A DNA stretch of 20,376 nucleotides from Fimenecus sp045633505 (GTDB lineage Bacteria; Bacillota; Clostridia; Oscillospirales; Acutalibacteraceae), in assembly GCA_045633505.1 (NCBI GenBank), contig JAZQYK010000008.1:1-20376 (forward strand), written 5' to 3'. Numbering within the stretch: position 1 is the first letter of the stretch; the number at the start of each line of letters is the position of its first letter. This document shows positions 1 through 7,072 of this stretch, piece after piece. The notes under the pieces are model-generated. The model saw only the letters and a program-made list of their open reading frames with translations, did no database searches and had not been told where the DNA came from. The translations under genes were made by a program, and so were the position numbers.

Positions 1-1
1 A

Positions 2-44
2 ATATCGAGCAATCGAAGATTGCATATCGAATAAACACAAAGTG
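2..44. repeat. Truncated tail of a hairpin/linker array
   Basis: The window opens inside a repeat. Linker ATATCGA (2-8) is followed by a hairpin with stem GCAATC/GATTGC and loop GAA (9-23), a second ATATCGA (24-30) and a small CAC/GTG stem (36-44). Linker sequence, spacing and GAA loop match the right half of the array at 13544-13740, so this is probably the right end of another copy. It lies just before the terminator at 53-79. Its left part is outside the window. Confidence 0.7.
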
Positions 45-52
45 CAAAATGT

Positions 53-79
53 AAGGGCGGTTTGAAATCGCCCTTTTTT
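53..79 (+). terminator. Rho-independent terminator of an upstream gene
   Basis: A 7-bp stem AAGGGCG/CGCCCTT is followed by a run of six T residues on the plus strand. It probably ends a plus-strand gene lying left of the window. The minus strand lacks a comparable T tract. Confidence 0.75.
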
Positions 80-83
80 CATA

Positions 84-288
84 ACAAATTTGAATTTGTC
101 GGGATGTTTATGACACCAATATGGTCGGTTCTCGGCTCCCCTGAAAGGGGAGCTGTCGAGCGTATGCGAGACTGGGGGGTTTGTTGTTTAATTGAATAAC
201 CCCTCTGTCACTTCGTGACATCTCCCCTTTCAGGGGAGACAAGAAGGTGATATCACCATACAAAAGAGCCCGACAAACTCCAATTTGT
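84..288. repeat. Repeat element with imperfect 20-bp terminal inverted repeats
   Basis: Positions 84-103 and 269-288 form an imperfect inverted repeat. Both read ACAAATT, about four variable bases, then TTTGTCGGG, when viewed from outside. Each end can also fold on itself as a small ACAAATT-type hairpin. Between them lies the 141-bp dispersed repeat (103-243) and the perfect 12-bp palindrome GGTGATATCACC (246-257). The arrangement looks like a small non-autonomous mobile or palindromic element. No protein is encoded in it. Confidence 0.5.
103..243 (+). repeat. 141-bp dispersed repeat, left copy
   Basis: This segment is the reverse complement of 20236-20376 with a single mismatch (G at 175, where the other copy has A). 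Inside it, 131-157 and 217-243 are terminal inverted repeats built round the palindrome CTCCCCTGAAAGGGGAG, which gives a MITE-like unit of about 113 bp. Identity continues a further 28 bp outward to 103. The other copy ends only because the window ends, so the true element may be longer. There is no coding capacity. Confidence 0.85.
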
Positions 289-303
289 CAAACTGTATAT
301 ACA

Positions 304-334
304 ACAAAAAAAGACCGAACATATTGTTCGGTCT
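304..334. terminator. Bidirectional terminator downstream of the metA operon
   Basis: A perfect 10-bp stem, AGACCGAACA (312-321) with TGTTCGGTCT (325-334), has a 3-nt loop. A-rich sequence precedes it and T-rich sequence follows it. On the minus strand it lies directly after the stop codon of the 88-residue gene, so it most likely ends the metA transcript. Confidence 0.85.
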
Positions 335-337
335 TTT

Positions 338-604
338 TTATTTGATGATTTCAAATTCCCATTCTTCTAATATTGGGCTCGAAAGCAAACTTTTATATTT
401 ACATTCTACAGTAACTTTACTTTCAAATTTAGGAATTTCAATAACTATAACAGAATCAGCAGGGACTTTTTGACCCCTGACTTTAGTAATCAATCTTAAA
501 GTCTTATTATCGTTTGAAATAATATAATTCATTATTTTAAATGGTTTTCCATCTACCAATATGCTATAGTGCTTTTTAATTTTTTCTGTTCGCTTATCTT
601 TCAT
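338..604 (-). CDS. Hypothetical protein, 88 aa, coupled to metA
   Basis: I do not recognise this family. The protein is 88 residues, lysine-rich at the N-terminus, then a mainly beta-type sequence (roughly residues 14-88) with no membrane segment, signal peptide or cysteine motif. The start codon overlaps the metA stop in a TAATG arrangement, so translation is probably coupled to metA. The strong terminator at 304-334 follows the stop at once, so it is the last gene of the metA transcript. Position suggests a link to methionine or sulfur metabolism, but nothing in the sequence shows a reaction. The tight coupling and the terminator placement are the main reasons to treat it as real. Confidence 0.65.
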   Translation of the reverse strand: MKDKRTEKIKKHYSILVDGKPFKIMNYIISNDNKTLRLITKVRGQKVPADSVIVIEIPKFESKVTVECKYKSLLSSPILEEWEFEIIK

Positions 605-1521
605 TACTTAATATCATTCACATCATAAGGTGTTCGCTGATACACGAAATAATTAAGCCAGTTCTGGAATAACAAACTTCCTGCTCCTCGCCACGTAAGT
701 GGTGGGGTAAGTCGAGTATCATCATTAGGGAAATAATTATATGGAATTTTAATATCCAAGCCCTTGTGCAAATCTCTAAAATATTCGCGAGCCAACGTAT
801 CGCTGTCATATTCACTGTGACCCGTGCAATAGAAATTTCTGCAATCCATATCTGCCACGAGATGCACACCTGAAATTTCCGAGTAAGAGAGAATTTGCAA
901 ATCTTTAACGAGGGCTATATCCTCTTTTTTTGTCTCTGTATGACGGGAATGTGGCACGAAATACAAGTCACTGAAGCCACGAAGAAGCGGATGATACATA
1001 TCAAGCGGCTTGTGCGGGAAAACGCCAAACATTTTTTCATTCAATCTGTATTTCGGAATACCGTAATGGTAATAAAGCGCAGCCTGAGCACCCCAACAGA
1101 TATGGAATGAAGAATAAACGTGAGTTTTTGCCCAGTCAAAGATTGTGCAAAGCTCGTCCCAGTAGTCAACCTCTTCAAAGGGCAACAATTCAACAGGAGC
1201 GCCCGTCACAATCATACCGTCAAATTTCTGCTCTTTAATGTCGTCAAAGGTCTTATAGAATTTAAGCAAATGCTCTTTGCTTGTATTTTTGCTTTCGTGG
1301 GTTGCCACCTGCAAAAGTTCAATTTCAACCTGCAACGGCGAATTACTGAGAAGACGCAAAATCTGTGTTTCAGTCTCGATTTTAGTCGGCATTAAATTAA
1401 GAAGAATAATTTTAAGCGGACGAATATCCTGAATAGATGCTCTCTGCTCTGTCATAACGAAAATATTCTCCAGTTCCAAATTGTGTCTTGCAGGTAACTG
1501 GTTATCAATTTTAATCGGCAT
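604..1521 (-). CDS. metA: Homoserine O-acetyltransferase (MetA/HTS family)
   Basis: MetA acylates L-homoserine, the first committed step of methionine synthesis, in the cytoplasm. The 305-residue length is normal. The nucleophile Cys142 sits in HICWGAQAALYYHYG. His235 and Glu237 lie in YCTGHSEYD and match the family's catalytic set. Residue 111 is Glu (GAPVELLPFEEV). In characterised MetA enzymes Glu here goes with acetyl-CoA and Gly with succinyl-CoA, so acetyltransferase is the better call despite many databases labelling the family succinyltransferase. The start is supported by an AAGGAG-type site about 9 nt upstream and by a consensus promoter at 1557-1585. The leader is only about 30 nt, too short for a SAM riboswitch. 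The next gene overlaps its stop. Confidence 0.95.
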   Translation of the reverse strand: MPIKIDNQLPARHNLELENIFVMTEQRASIQDIRPLKIILLNLMPTKIETETQILRLLSNSPLQVEIELLQVATHESKNTSKEHLLKFYKTFDDIKEQKFDGMIVTGAPVELLPFEEVDYWDELCTIFDWAKTHVYSSFHICWGAQAALYYHYGIPKYRLNEKMFGVFPHKPLDMYHPLLRGFSDLYFVPHSRHTETKKEDIALVKDLQILSYSEISGVHLVADMDCRNFYCTGHSEYDSDTLAREYFRDLHKGLDIKIPYNYFPNDDTRLTPPLTWRGAGSLLFQNWLNYFVYQRTPYDVNDIK

Positions 1522-1556
1522 TATCGTCCACTCCTTTCTTCAATATGCAAGTTTGT

Positions 1557-1585
1557 ATTTTATCATAAGTGAAAAACAATGTCAA
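1557..1585 (-). promoter_or_regulatory. Sigma-A type promoter of metA
   Basis: On the minus strand a perfect -35 TTGACA (1580-1585) and -10 TAAAAT (1557-1562) are separated by exactly 17 nt. Transcription should begin near 1550, leaving a leader of about 30 nt. This separates metA from the genes upstream. Confidence 0.75.
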
Positions 1586-1610
1586 TAATCTCGTCTTTGG
1601 GATAAGTATT

Positions 1611-2168
1611 TTATTCATCAACAGTTGATGATGGGTTAATTGAATCAAAAATTTCGTTTACTGTTCGCATAAAAGCATACCAATTAACATCTGAAAAGCA
1701 AACAAATGAGATATTGTATATGGGAGTTGTTTTTCCGAGAAGTTTAAAGTTAAGTTTATCCATAAAACTTTCGTCACCATTTAGTTCAAACAATTTAATT
1801 TGAAGAACTCTTTGATTTCTTCTTGGATAGCTATCTGCAAATCCAATAGAACTAATATCTTGCCAACGGAAACTCTTTTTAACATACAAAGTATCAATTT
1901 CGATTCCTTGGTTATCAATCCTAATTTTGCCTTTTCTTAAAATGCCCCAATATAGCCAGTTTATAATACAGAAAGCAACTATAATGCAACTGGTAATTAT
2001 AAATATAATATCTCTAATTGTCAGGCATTCATAGTTAGGCAAGAATATTATGAATGAGGCAAAAATAATTGTCATAAATAAATGTAAGAAATGCATTGAA
2101 ACTGGCATTGATGCTCGAAATTCGGCAGGTAATTGGTATTTACCCGTGTTGTTGTTAATTTTTTTCAT
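1611..2168 (-). CDS. Membrane protein with C-terminal PH-like domain
   Basis: The protein has 185 residues. Two hydrophobic segments at about 26-44 and 53-75 form a hairpin in the membrane, followed by a cytosolic part (about 80-180). The IRIDNQGIEID and FRWQDISSIGF stretches in that part resemble bacterial PH-like domains of two-TM proteins of unknown role. A GAGGTG site lies 6 nt before the start. The gene begins 9 nt after the stop of the phosphoesterase gene, so the two are very likely cotranscribed. No clear terminator separates it from the metA promoter. The specific function is not known; the PH-like assignment is by overall pattern only. Confidence 0.7.
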   Translation of the reverse strand: MKKINNNTGKYQLPAEFRASMPVSMHFLHLFMTIIFASFIIFLPNYECLTIRDIIFIITSCIIVAFCIINWLYWGILRKGKIRIDNQGIEIDTLYVKKSFRWQDISSIGFADSYPRRNQRVLQIKLFELNGDESFMDKLNFKLLGKTTPIYNISFVCFSDVNWYAFMRTVNEIFDSINPSSTVDE

Positions 2169-2177
2169 ATTAACACC

Positions 2178-3119
2178 TCATTTTAATTTAACGTTATATT
2201 CAATATCCAACCACTCGTGCTTTGCAAAGTCACGGACACGGATGATGATTTCTTCCTCATAAACCTCAACCTGCTGACCGGTGCCATTCTGTTGGTTTTG
2301 GGCATCACCCACATCATTATCAACACCGAAACCTGCAACATTGATAAATGTTATATTGTCATCATAAACAACTTCTCTTTTATCCTCATAAAACCCCATG
2401 TGAAGATGCCCTGAAAAATAGAGCACCTGAGTGCCACAGTTTTTAAGCAACTCATAAACTCTGTCACTGTCCTCACCAATATGACCCTCACTCCACACAT
2501 CTTCCCACACATTATTGAGGGGGTAGTGGTTGAATAAAAATACGATTTTACCGCTGTCTTTTGCCTTTTCAAGCTCATTTTCAAGCCAGTTAAGCTGTGT
2601 ATCAGATAAATCCTCCTGAATACCCGCATCGGACTCTGAGCCTAAAACAATAAACTGATATTTGTCGTAAATATTCACACTATAATAAACACTGTCGTCG
2701 TATTGTGTTTTGCTGTATTCATTTTTATATTTGAAAAAGCGGTCTCGCAAATCCTCATATTCACCAACATTGTAATCACTTGGGCAAAGGTCGTGGTTGC
2801 CTGTCACCATAAATGTACCGATAGTGTTGTACTCGTCAAGAATACTGTAAAATGCACTTAACTCAACAACCTGACCGTTCATAGTATTGTCACCAAGAAA
2901 TACAATGAAATCATTTGCATCGTTGGAGTTTATATCACGAATTCCTTCTCCGAAAAGATTGAAACGGTCTTCGTTATTACCTTCAAGATGCACGTCAGAA
3001 AGCACGGTGAAAACTAAATCGGCATCACCGTTCAAGGTAGTATAAGCTGCAATTTCATTCACGGGAGAATAAATAAATAAGGAAAGAATGAACGCAACTA
3101 ATTTGTAAAACCAGGTCAT
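2178..3119 (-). CDS. Secreted calcineurin-like metallophosphoesterase
   Basis: The 313-residue protein starts with a signal peptide or anchor (hydrophobic residues about 5-18, ending before AAYTTLNG), so the enzyme acts outside the membrane. The full dimetal phosphoesterase motif set is present in order: SDVH (Asp42, His44), GDN (Asp77), GNHD (Asn108, His109), FNHYP (His198) and GHLH (His238, His240). The family hydrolyses phosphomonoesters or phosphodiesters, and the substrate cannot be read from the sequence. AAGGATG about 8 nt upstream supports the start. The RAYT gene ends 12 nt upstream and the small membrane protein gene starts 9 nt downstream, so it may be transcribed through the transposase gene. 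Confidence 0.88.
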   Translation of the reverse strand: MTWFYKLVAFILSLFIYSPVNEIAAYTTLNGDADLVFTVLSDVHLEGNNEDRFNLFGEGIRDINSNDANDFIVFLGDNTMNGQVVELSAFYSILDEYNTIGTFMVTGNHDLCPSDYNVGEYEDLRDRFFKYKNEYSKTQYDDSVYYSVNIYDKYQFIVLGSESDAGIQEDLSDTQLNWLENELEKAKDSGKIVFLFNHYPLNNVWEDVWSEGHIGEDSDRVYELLKNCGTQVLYFSGHLHMGFYEDKREVVYDDNITFINVAGFGVDNDVGDAQNQQNGTGQQVEVYEEEIIIRVRDFAKHEWLDIEYNVKLK

Positions 3120-3131
3120 AAAATCACATCC

Positions 3132-3665
3132 TTAATTTTGTTTTTCAGGATATTCTTTCAACGCATTATATTCAATGTAGTTCCAATGATTTTCAAAATC
3201 CGATTGATTTCTTATTATGTGGTCAACATACCCTCGTTGCCACAAAACATCATTTTTCTCACCTGTCAACTCCCAATACTTTTTGGTTGTATATGACTTT
3301 AAGTCTCTTATGATATCTTGTAGGGGCGGGTCTCCGTGCCCGCCCGTATAACGAGCTTCAATATTATCAATGGTAATTAAAAGGTGAATATGATTTGGCA
3401 TTACAATTGCATTTTCTATATCAATATCTTTGTAATGTGTATTGATGTACTCTATGGATTTTTCTACTTCATAACCTAACGGTGTCAGTACAATTGCATC
3501 TTGCGGGCGGGCACGGAGACCCGCCCCTACAATTTCTTCCTTTGATTTGTAATGTGCCAACAAATGACGCTTACCTTTTACACATACGGTCACAAAATAA
3601 CAACCATTTTGCGAATAATCATATCCTTGTAACCTTAAACTTTTTCTTTTTGGTAATTCTTTCAT
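3132..3665 (-). CDS. REP-associated tyrosine transposase (RAYT, Y1/IS200-like)
   Basis: The family comprises single-domain HUH endonucleases that cut and join single-stranded REP palindromes. At 177 residues it has the typical N-terminus (RKSLRLQGYDY, then YFVTVCVK), the metal-binding HUH motif MPNHIHLL (His92, His94) and the conserved tail LWQRGYVDHIIR (about 141-152). The catalytic tyrosine is probably in the SYTTKKY helix (about 124-130) but I cannot fix which one. Two identical 29-bp REP palindromes lie inside the gene in opposite orientation. They are translated as VGAGLRARP (46-54) and GGHGDPPL (108-115), adding surface segments without a frameshift. There is no good ribosome site; the ATG lies 6 nt after the upstream stop, so reinitiation is likely. 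Whether the enzyme is active is open. Confidence 0.9.
   Translation of the reverse strand: MKELPKRKSLRLQGYDYSQNGCYFVTVCVKGKRHLLAHYKSKEEIVGAGLRARPQDAIVLTPLGYEVEKSIEYINTHYKDIDIENAIVMPNHIHLLITIDNIEARYTGGHGDPPLQDIIRDLKSYTTKKYWELTGEKNDVLWQRGYVDHIIRNQSDFENHWNYIEYNALKEYPEKQN
3318..3346 (+). repeat. REP palindrome 1 inside the RAYT gene
   Basis: A GTAG tetranucleotide (3320-3323) is followed by stem GGGCGGG (3324-3330), loop TCTCCGTG and stem CCCGCCC (3339-3345). GTAG 5' of a hairpin is the arrangement recognised by characterised RAYT enzymes. This copy is the exact reverse complement of 3504-3532 over 29 bp. It encodes RAYT residues about 108-116 when read on the gene strand. Confidence 0.9.
3504..3532 (-). 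repeat. REP palindrome 2 inside the RAYT gene
   Basis: Identical to the copy at 3318-3346 but inverted, so GTAG is on the minus strand (3527-3530). It encodes RAYT residues about 46-54. With copy 1 it makes a perfect 29-bp inverted repeat separated by 157 nt. The RAYT mRNA could therefore form one long helix as well as two local hairpins. Confidence 0.9.
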
Positions 3666-3671
3666 AGTTAT

Positions 3672-4913
3672 TTATGAAAGTTTATGAATAAACAAACCTG
3701 ATAATAATTTTGGCTCAAACCAAGTGGATTTTGGCGGCATAACCTTTCCTGCATCTGCAATATCCATAAGCTCGTTAAGTGAGGTTGGATACATTGCAAA
3801 GGCAAGTTTCATACCCTCTTTGCATCTTCTTTCAAGCTCACCGAGTCCGCGGATACCACCAACAAAGTCAATTCTCTTGTCTGTACGAGGGTCAGTAATG
3901 TTAAGAATCGGTGTGATAAGGTTATTTTGAAGTATTGAAACGTCAAGGCACTCCACAGGGTCGTTTTCGTTGATAAACTCTGCCTTTGCAGTTACCTTAT
4001 ACCACTTTTCGTCGAGATACATACCGAACGTGTGTCTTTCTTCAGGTGAATAAGGACTTGACTCTGCCTCCTCCACAATGAATTTTTCACTCATTTTGTC
4101 GATAAATTCTTCACTTGTATATCCGTTAAGGTCTGCGATTACACGGTTATAGTCCATAATTTTTAACTGGTCGCAAGGGAAAATTACTGACAAAAAGAAA
4201 TTGAATTCTGCATTTTTGTCATATTCCCCGTCCCCTCTTCTCTTTTGACCTACACGGACGGCAGATGCACAACGGTGATGTCCGTCAGCAATATAAAGAT
4301 ATGGAATGTTTTCAAATTCCTTAACGAGTGTATCAATTACACCGTTATCGTCAACAACCCAGACCGTCTGTGAAACACCGTCGTCACTTACAAAATCATA
4401 GCAAGGTTTATGAGCATTTTTCCAGTTTTCTGTGATTTCTGAAACCGTCTTATTCTCTCTGTGAGTGAGGAAAATCGGCCCTGTGTTTGCATCAAGAGTA
4501 TCAACGTGACGAATTCTGTCAGCTTCTTTATCAGCTCTTGTAAATTCGTGCTTTTTAATCACGTTATTGATGTAATCATCCACAGCAGTACAGCCAACGA
4601 TACCCGTCTGCTCACGACCGTTCATAATTTGGCGGTAGATATAAAGCATCGGTTTTTCATCTTGTTTGCAGATACCGTTTTTGCTTAACGCATCAAGATT
4701 TTCTTTAGCCTTTTCGTAAACCTCAGGTGAGTAAATATCAATGCCAAGTGGCAAATCCACCTCTGCTTTATCAACATGCAAAAATGAATAAGGCTTATCC
4801 TTTACCATTTCTCTTGCTTCTTCTGAATTCATTACATCATAAGGCAACGCGCCTACCCGTGACGCAAATTCGTCCTTTGGTCTTATTGCTTTAAAGGGTT
4901 TTAATACTGCCAT
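3672..4913 (-). CDS. DUF1015 family protein
   Basis: A cytoplasmic protein of 413 residues, the usual full length for DUF1015 (COG4198). Family landmarks are the N-terminal FKAIRPKDEFASRVGALPYDV, KHEFTRADKEADRIRH (about 121-136) and the signature YIADGHHRCASA (207-218). That signature resembles the GxxR loop of ParB-like folds, a superfamily that also contains free serine kinases such as SbnI. A link to serine phosphorylation is therefore an inference by fold, not shown here. An AGAGGGAAC site precedes the ATG. The gene overlaps the end of the VanZ-like gene by 23 bp, so the two are cotranscribed. No serine biosynthesis gene is in the window. Confidence 0.88.
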   Translation of the reverse strand: MAVLKPFKAIRPKDEFASRVGALPYDVMNSEEAREMVKDKPYSFLHVDKAEVDLPLGIDIYSPEVYEKAKENLDALSKNGICKQDEKPMLYIYRQIMNGREQTGIVGCTAVDDYINNVIKKHEFTRADKEADRIRHVDTLDANTGPIFLTHRENKTVSEITENWKNAHKPCYDFVSDDGVSQTVWVVDDNGVIDTLVKEFENIPYLYIADGHHRCASAVRVGQKRRGDGEYDKNAEFNFFLSVIFPCDQLKIMDYNRVIADLNGYTSEEFIDKMSEKFIVEEAESSPYSPEERHTFGMYLDEKWYKVTAKAEFINENDPVECLDVSILQNNLITPILNITDPRTDKRIDFVGGIRGLGELERRCKEGMKLAFAMYPTSLNELMDIADAGKVMPPKSTWFEPKLLSGLFIHKLS

Positions 4914-5361
4914 TTCCGTTCCCTCTTTCCCTGATTTTTAATATTGTTTTAAGAATTATCACTGCAAAAATTATGCCGATTAAGGCGCCTATTGAGTCAA
5001 CGAACACATCAAAAGCCCGACAAGCTCTGCCCTCAATAAAAAGCTGATGTATTTCGTCAGTTATTGCATAAAAAACTGTGCCGCCGAAGGCAAAAATCGG
5101 TGTGGATTTCTTGCTCCAAGTTGAATATATCGCATTAAACAGCGCAATTGCAAGAATGCAGAATTCCAACAAATGAGCGGCTTTTCTTACCACGAAGGAA
5201 GAAAACTCCTCACCAAAAACTGCAAGAATTTTTCGTATAACCGAATCACTCATTCCGCTGGATTCAGTTGCATTAAAGCCTGACATCCAAAAAATGAACG
5301 CCATACAAACTAAAACCAAAATCCAAGAAATTATTATATATGCTTTTCTTTTAACCGTCAT
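4891..5361 (-). CDS. VanZ-like family membrane protein
   Basis: A 156-residue integral membrane protein with about four hydrophobic segments (8-26, 61-79, 88-101, 120-140). The VanZ family pattern is clear: RKAAHLLEF (59-67), then DEIHQLFIEGR (102-112) and DVFVDSIGALIG (118-129). VanZ itself gives low-level teicoplanin resistance, but most chromosomal relatives have unknown roles and there are no van genes here, so resistance should not be assumed. The start codon overlaps the stop of the substrate-binding protein gene (TAATG), and its 3' end overlaps the DUF1015 gene. This shows a tightly coupled three-gene transcript. Confidence 0.88.
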   Translation of the reverse strand: MTVKRKAYIIISWILVLVCMAFIFWMSGFNATESSGMSDSVIRKILAVFGEEFSSFVVRKAAHLLEFCILAIALFNAIYSTWSKKSTPIFAFGGTVFYAITDEIHQLFIEGRACRAFDVFVDSIGALIGIIFAVIILKTILKIRERGNGNGSIKTL

Positions 5362-6938
5362 TATTTTTGTCCCTTATAAAAATACGTGTTAGCCCTGTCA
5401 CCGCAGAAATACACTCCCGTCGTGTCCTTTGCCAAGGCAAAAATTGTGTTTTCGGTAAAAAGCGGAAGAATGATTGCGTTTTTGAGAAGATAGCTTTCAC
5501 AATAGCAAATATTTTCAGCAGTCGGACTGTTCTTTGCAGTCGCCAGAATGCGATTGTATTCATCAGAAGAATAGCCGAAAATATTGCCCGTATCCCCGCT
5601 TTCAAAAAGTGAAAGAAAATCCGTTGGACTATCCGAATCAACCGTTACGGGATAAATTGCAAGTTCAAATTCACCCGAATTGATTTTTTTATTGAAATCT
5701 TCTTCCTCTGCTACCGTTACGGTACCGTTAAGCTCAACACCGATGCTGTTTTGCCAACTGTTAACGATATTTTTTGCTGTTTTTTCATATTCTTCGGTGC
5801 AAAGAATTTCAATTGAAAGATTTTCAAGTTTTAATTCATCAAATGCCTTAATCATATTATTATGAGCATTGTCCGTACTGTATTCGATTTTTTCAACTGC
5901 ACCGTTTACTGCAAAATAAGGCGGTAAAAGGCTGTCAGCCGTTGTGTCTGCAAGACGGCTAAGGTCAATACCTGCAACAAGTCCCGTTCTCAGAGACAAA
6001 TTCTGAAGATTTTCATTCTTTATATTGAATATCAGCGAACAAGTAATATTTTCAAGCACGTTTTGTTGAACTTTTCTGCCGAATTGGTCAATTGCTTCTT
6101 CATCGGTGAAAAAGCCCACGTCATAATCGCCCTTATCAAGTTTGTCGGCTACTTTGACAGTATCCGTATTAAGATAAAATCCCACCGCAGACGGAATTGG
6201 TATGCAAACACCTTTATAACCGTCGTCCTTTGCAATTCTCACAGATTTTTCTTCAGTTACGTTTGAAAGATAAAATCCTCCGTTTGTGATTATATATTTT
6301 GCGGCAAGACCATATCTGCCGCCTGTTAAATCAAAGAATTCTTTGTCGCAAGGATATGAAATCGGCTGACTCAAAGCATAAAGAAGTTTATCCGTCGGAC
6401 TTTCAACTGTAATTTCAAGGGTGTATTCGTCAATTGCACGGACGCCGAGAGAGTCCGCACCCATCGTGCCGTTACGTATTGCATTTGCATTTTTAATCAC
6501 ACTTAAAAGCTCGAAATCTTCTGCCTCAGTTTCAGGCAAAACACCTCTTGTTATACCGAAAACGAAATCGGCGGCTGTAACCTTGCCTTCAATCGTTGCA
6601 TTTTTATCTTCAAGATAACTTTTTACCGCAGACGACTGATAATAATATGTATCCTTTTGCAATTGGAAGGTGTAAACAAGTCCGTCAGATGAAACGGAAA
6701 AATCCGTAACCGCGCATTTCTGTGGTTCTCCGTTTTCATCCAGTTTGAAAAGGCCGTCAAAAATATTGACAGCAATCATTTTTTCAACTGTACCCGACAC
6801 AATCTGAGGGTCAAAATGCTGAGGCATTTCCGTAATGGCACAAGCCAACGACTCACCTGTTTCTTCTTTTTTGCAACCTGCAAAGCAAGTCAAAACAAGT
6901 GTGAATACCATTAAAATTGATATGATTTTCTTAAACAT
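5361..6938 (-). CDS. Family 5 extracellular solute-binding lipoprotein
   Basis: A 525-residue ABC-type solute-binding protein of the peptide/nickel class. A lipoprotein signal ends at FAGC with Cys22 as the lipidated residue. The mature part opens with the family's MPQHFDPQ, then NIFDGLFKLDENGEPQ and SSDGLVYTFQLQKD, the hallmark of SBP_bac_5. It should be anchored outside the membrane and bind a small peptide or similar ligand. No permease or ATPase gene is adjacent, so it is an orphan binding protein that must borrow a transporter or act as a sensor. Instead it is coupled by stop/start overlap to a VanZ-like protein. A promoter with an extended -10 lies at 6956-6964. The ribosome site (GGTGA) is moderate. 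Confidence 0.88.
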   Translation of the reverse strand: MFKKIISILMVFTLVLTCFAGCKKEETGESLACAITEMPQHFDPQIVSGTVEKMIAVNIFDGLFKLDENGEPQKCAVTDFSVSSDGLVYTFQLQKDTYYYQSSAVKSYLEDKNATIEGKVTAADFVFGITRGVLPETEAEDFELLSVIKNANAIRNGTMGADSLGVRAIDEYTLEITVESPTDKLLYALSQPISYPCDKEFFDLTGGRYGLAAKYIITNGGFYLSNVTEEKSVRIAKDDGYKGVCIPIPSAVGFYLNTDTVKVADKLDKGDYDVGFFTDEEAIDQFGRKVQQNVLENITCSLIFNIKNENLQNLSLRTGLVAGIDLSRLADTTADSLLPPYFAVNGAVEKIEYSTDNAHNNMIKAFDELKLENLSIEILCTEEYEKTAKNIVNSWQNSIGVELNGTVTVAEEEDFNKKINSGEFELAIYPVTVDSDSPTDFLSLFESGDTGNIFGYSSDEYNRILATAKNSPTAENICYCESYLLKNAIILPLFTENTIFALAKDTTGVYFCGDRANTYFYKGQK

Positions 6939-6955
6939 TCAAATCACCAAGCCCT

Positions 6956-6964
6956 ATTATATCA
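6956..6964 (-). promoter_or_regulatory. Extended -10 promoter of the solute-binding protein operon
   Basis: On the minus strand TGATATAAT gives a perfect -10 with the TG extension. No good -35 is seen 17 nt upstream. Transcription would start near 6949, with a very short leader. It is divergent from the rmuC promoter. Confidence 0.55.
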
Positions 6965-7032
6965 AAGAAAACAACTTATGGCTATATTTTCAGAAAATTT
7001 TTTATAAAAAACTATCTTTTATTATATAAATT

Positions 7033-7041
7033 TGTTATAAT
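7033..7041 (+). promoter_or_regulatory. Extended -10 promoter of rmuC
   Basis: TGTTATAAT (TG extension plus consensus TATAAT at 7036-7041) lies 32 nt before the rmuC start. The -35 region is weak, which extended -10 promoters tolerate. A GGGGAG ribosome site (7060-7065) follows. Confidence 0.6.
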
Positions 7042-7072
7042 AAGCTATACATTATATACGGGGAGAAAAAAT

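Noticed and set aside
1522..1610. SAM riboswitch or T-box upstream of metA
   Set aside because: A consensus promoter at 1557-1585 leaves a leader of about 30 nt, too short for either element, and no typical motif is seen.
4891..5361. Glycopeptide resistance gene
   Set aside because: VanZ-like proteins are common chromosomal proteins, and no vanA, vanH, vanX or vanRS relatives are near.
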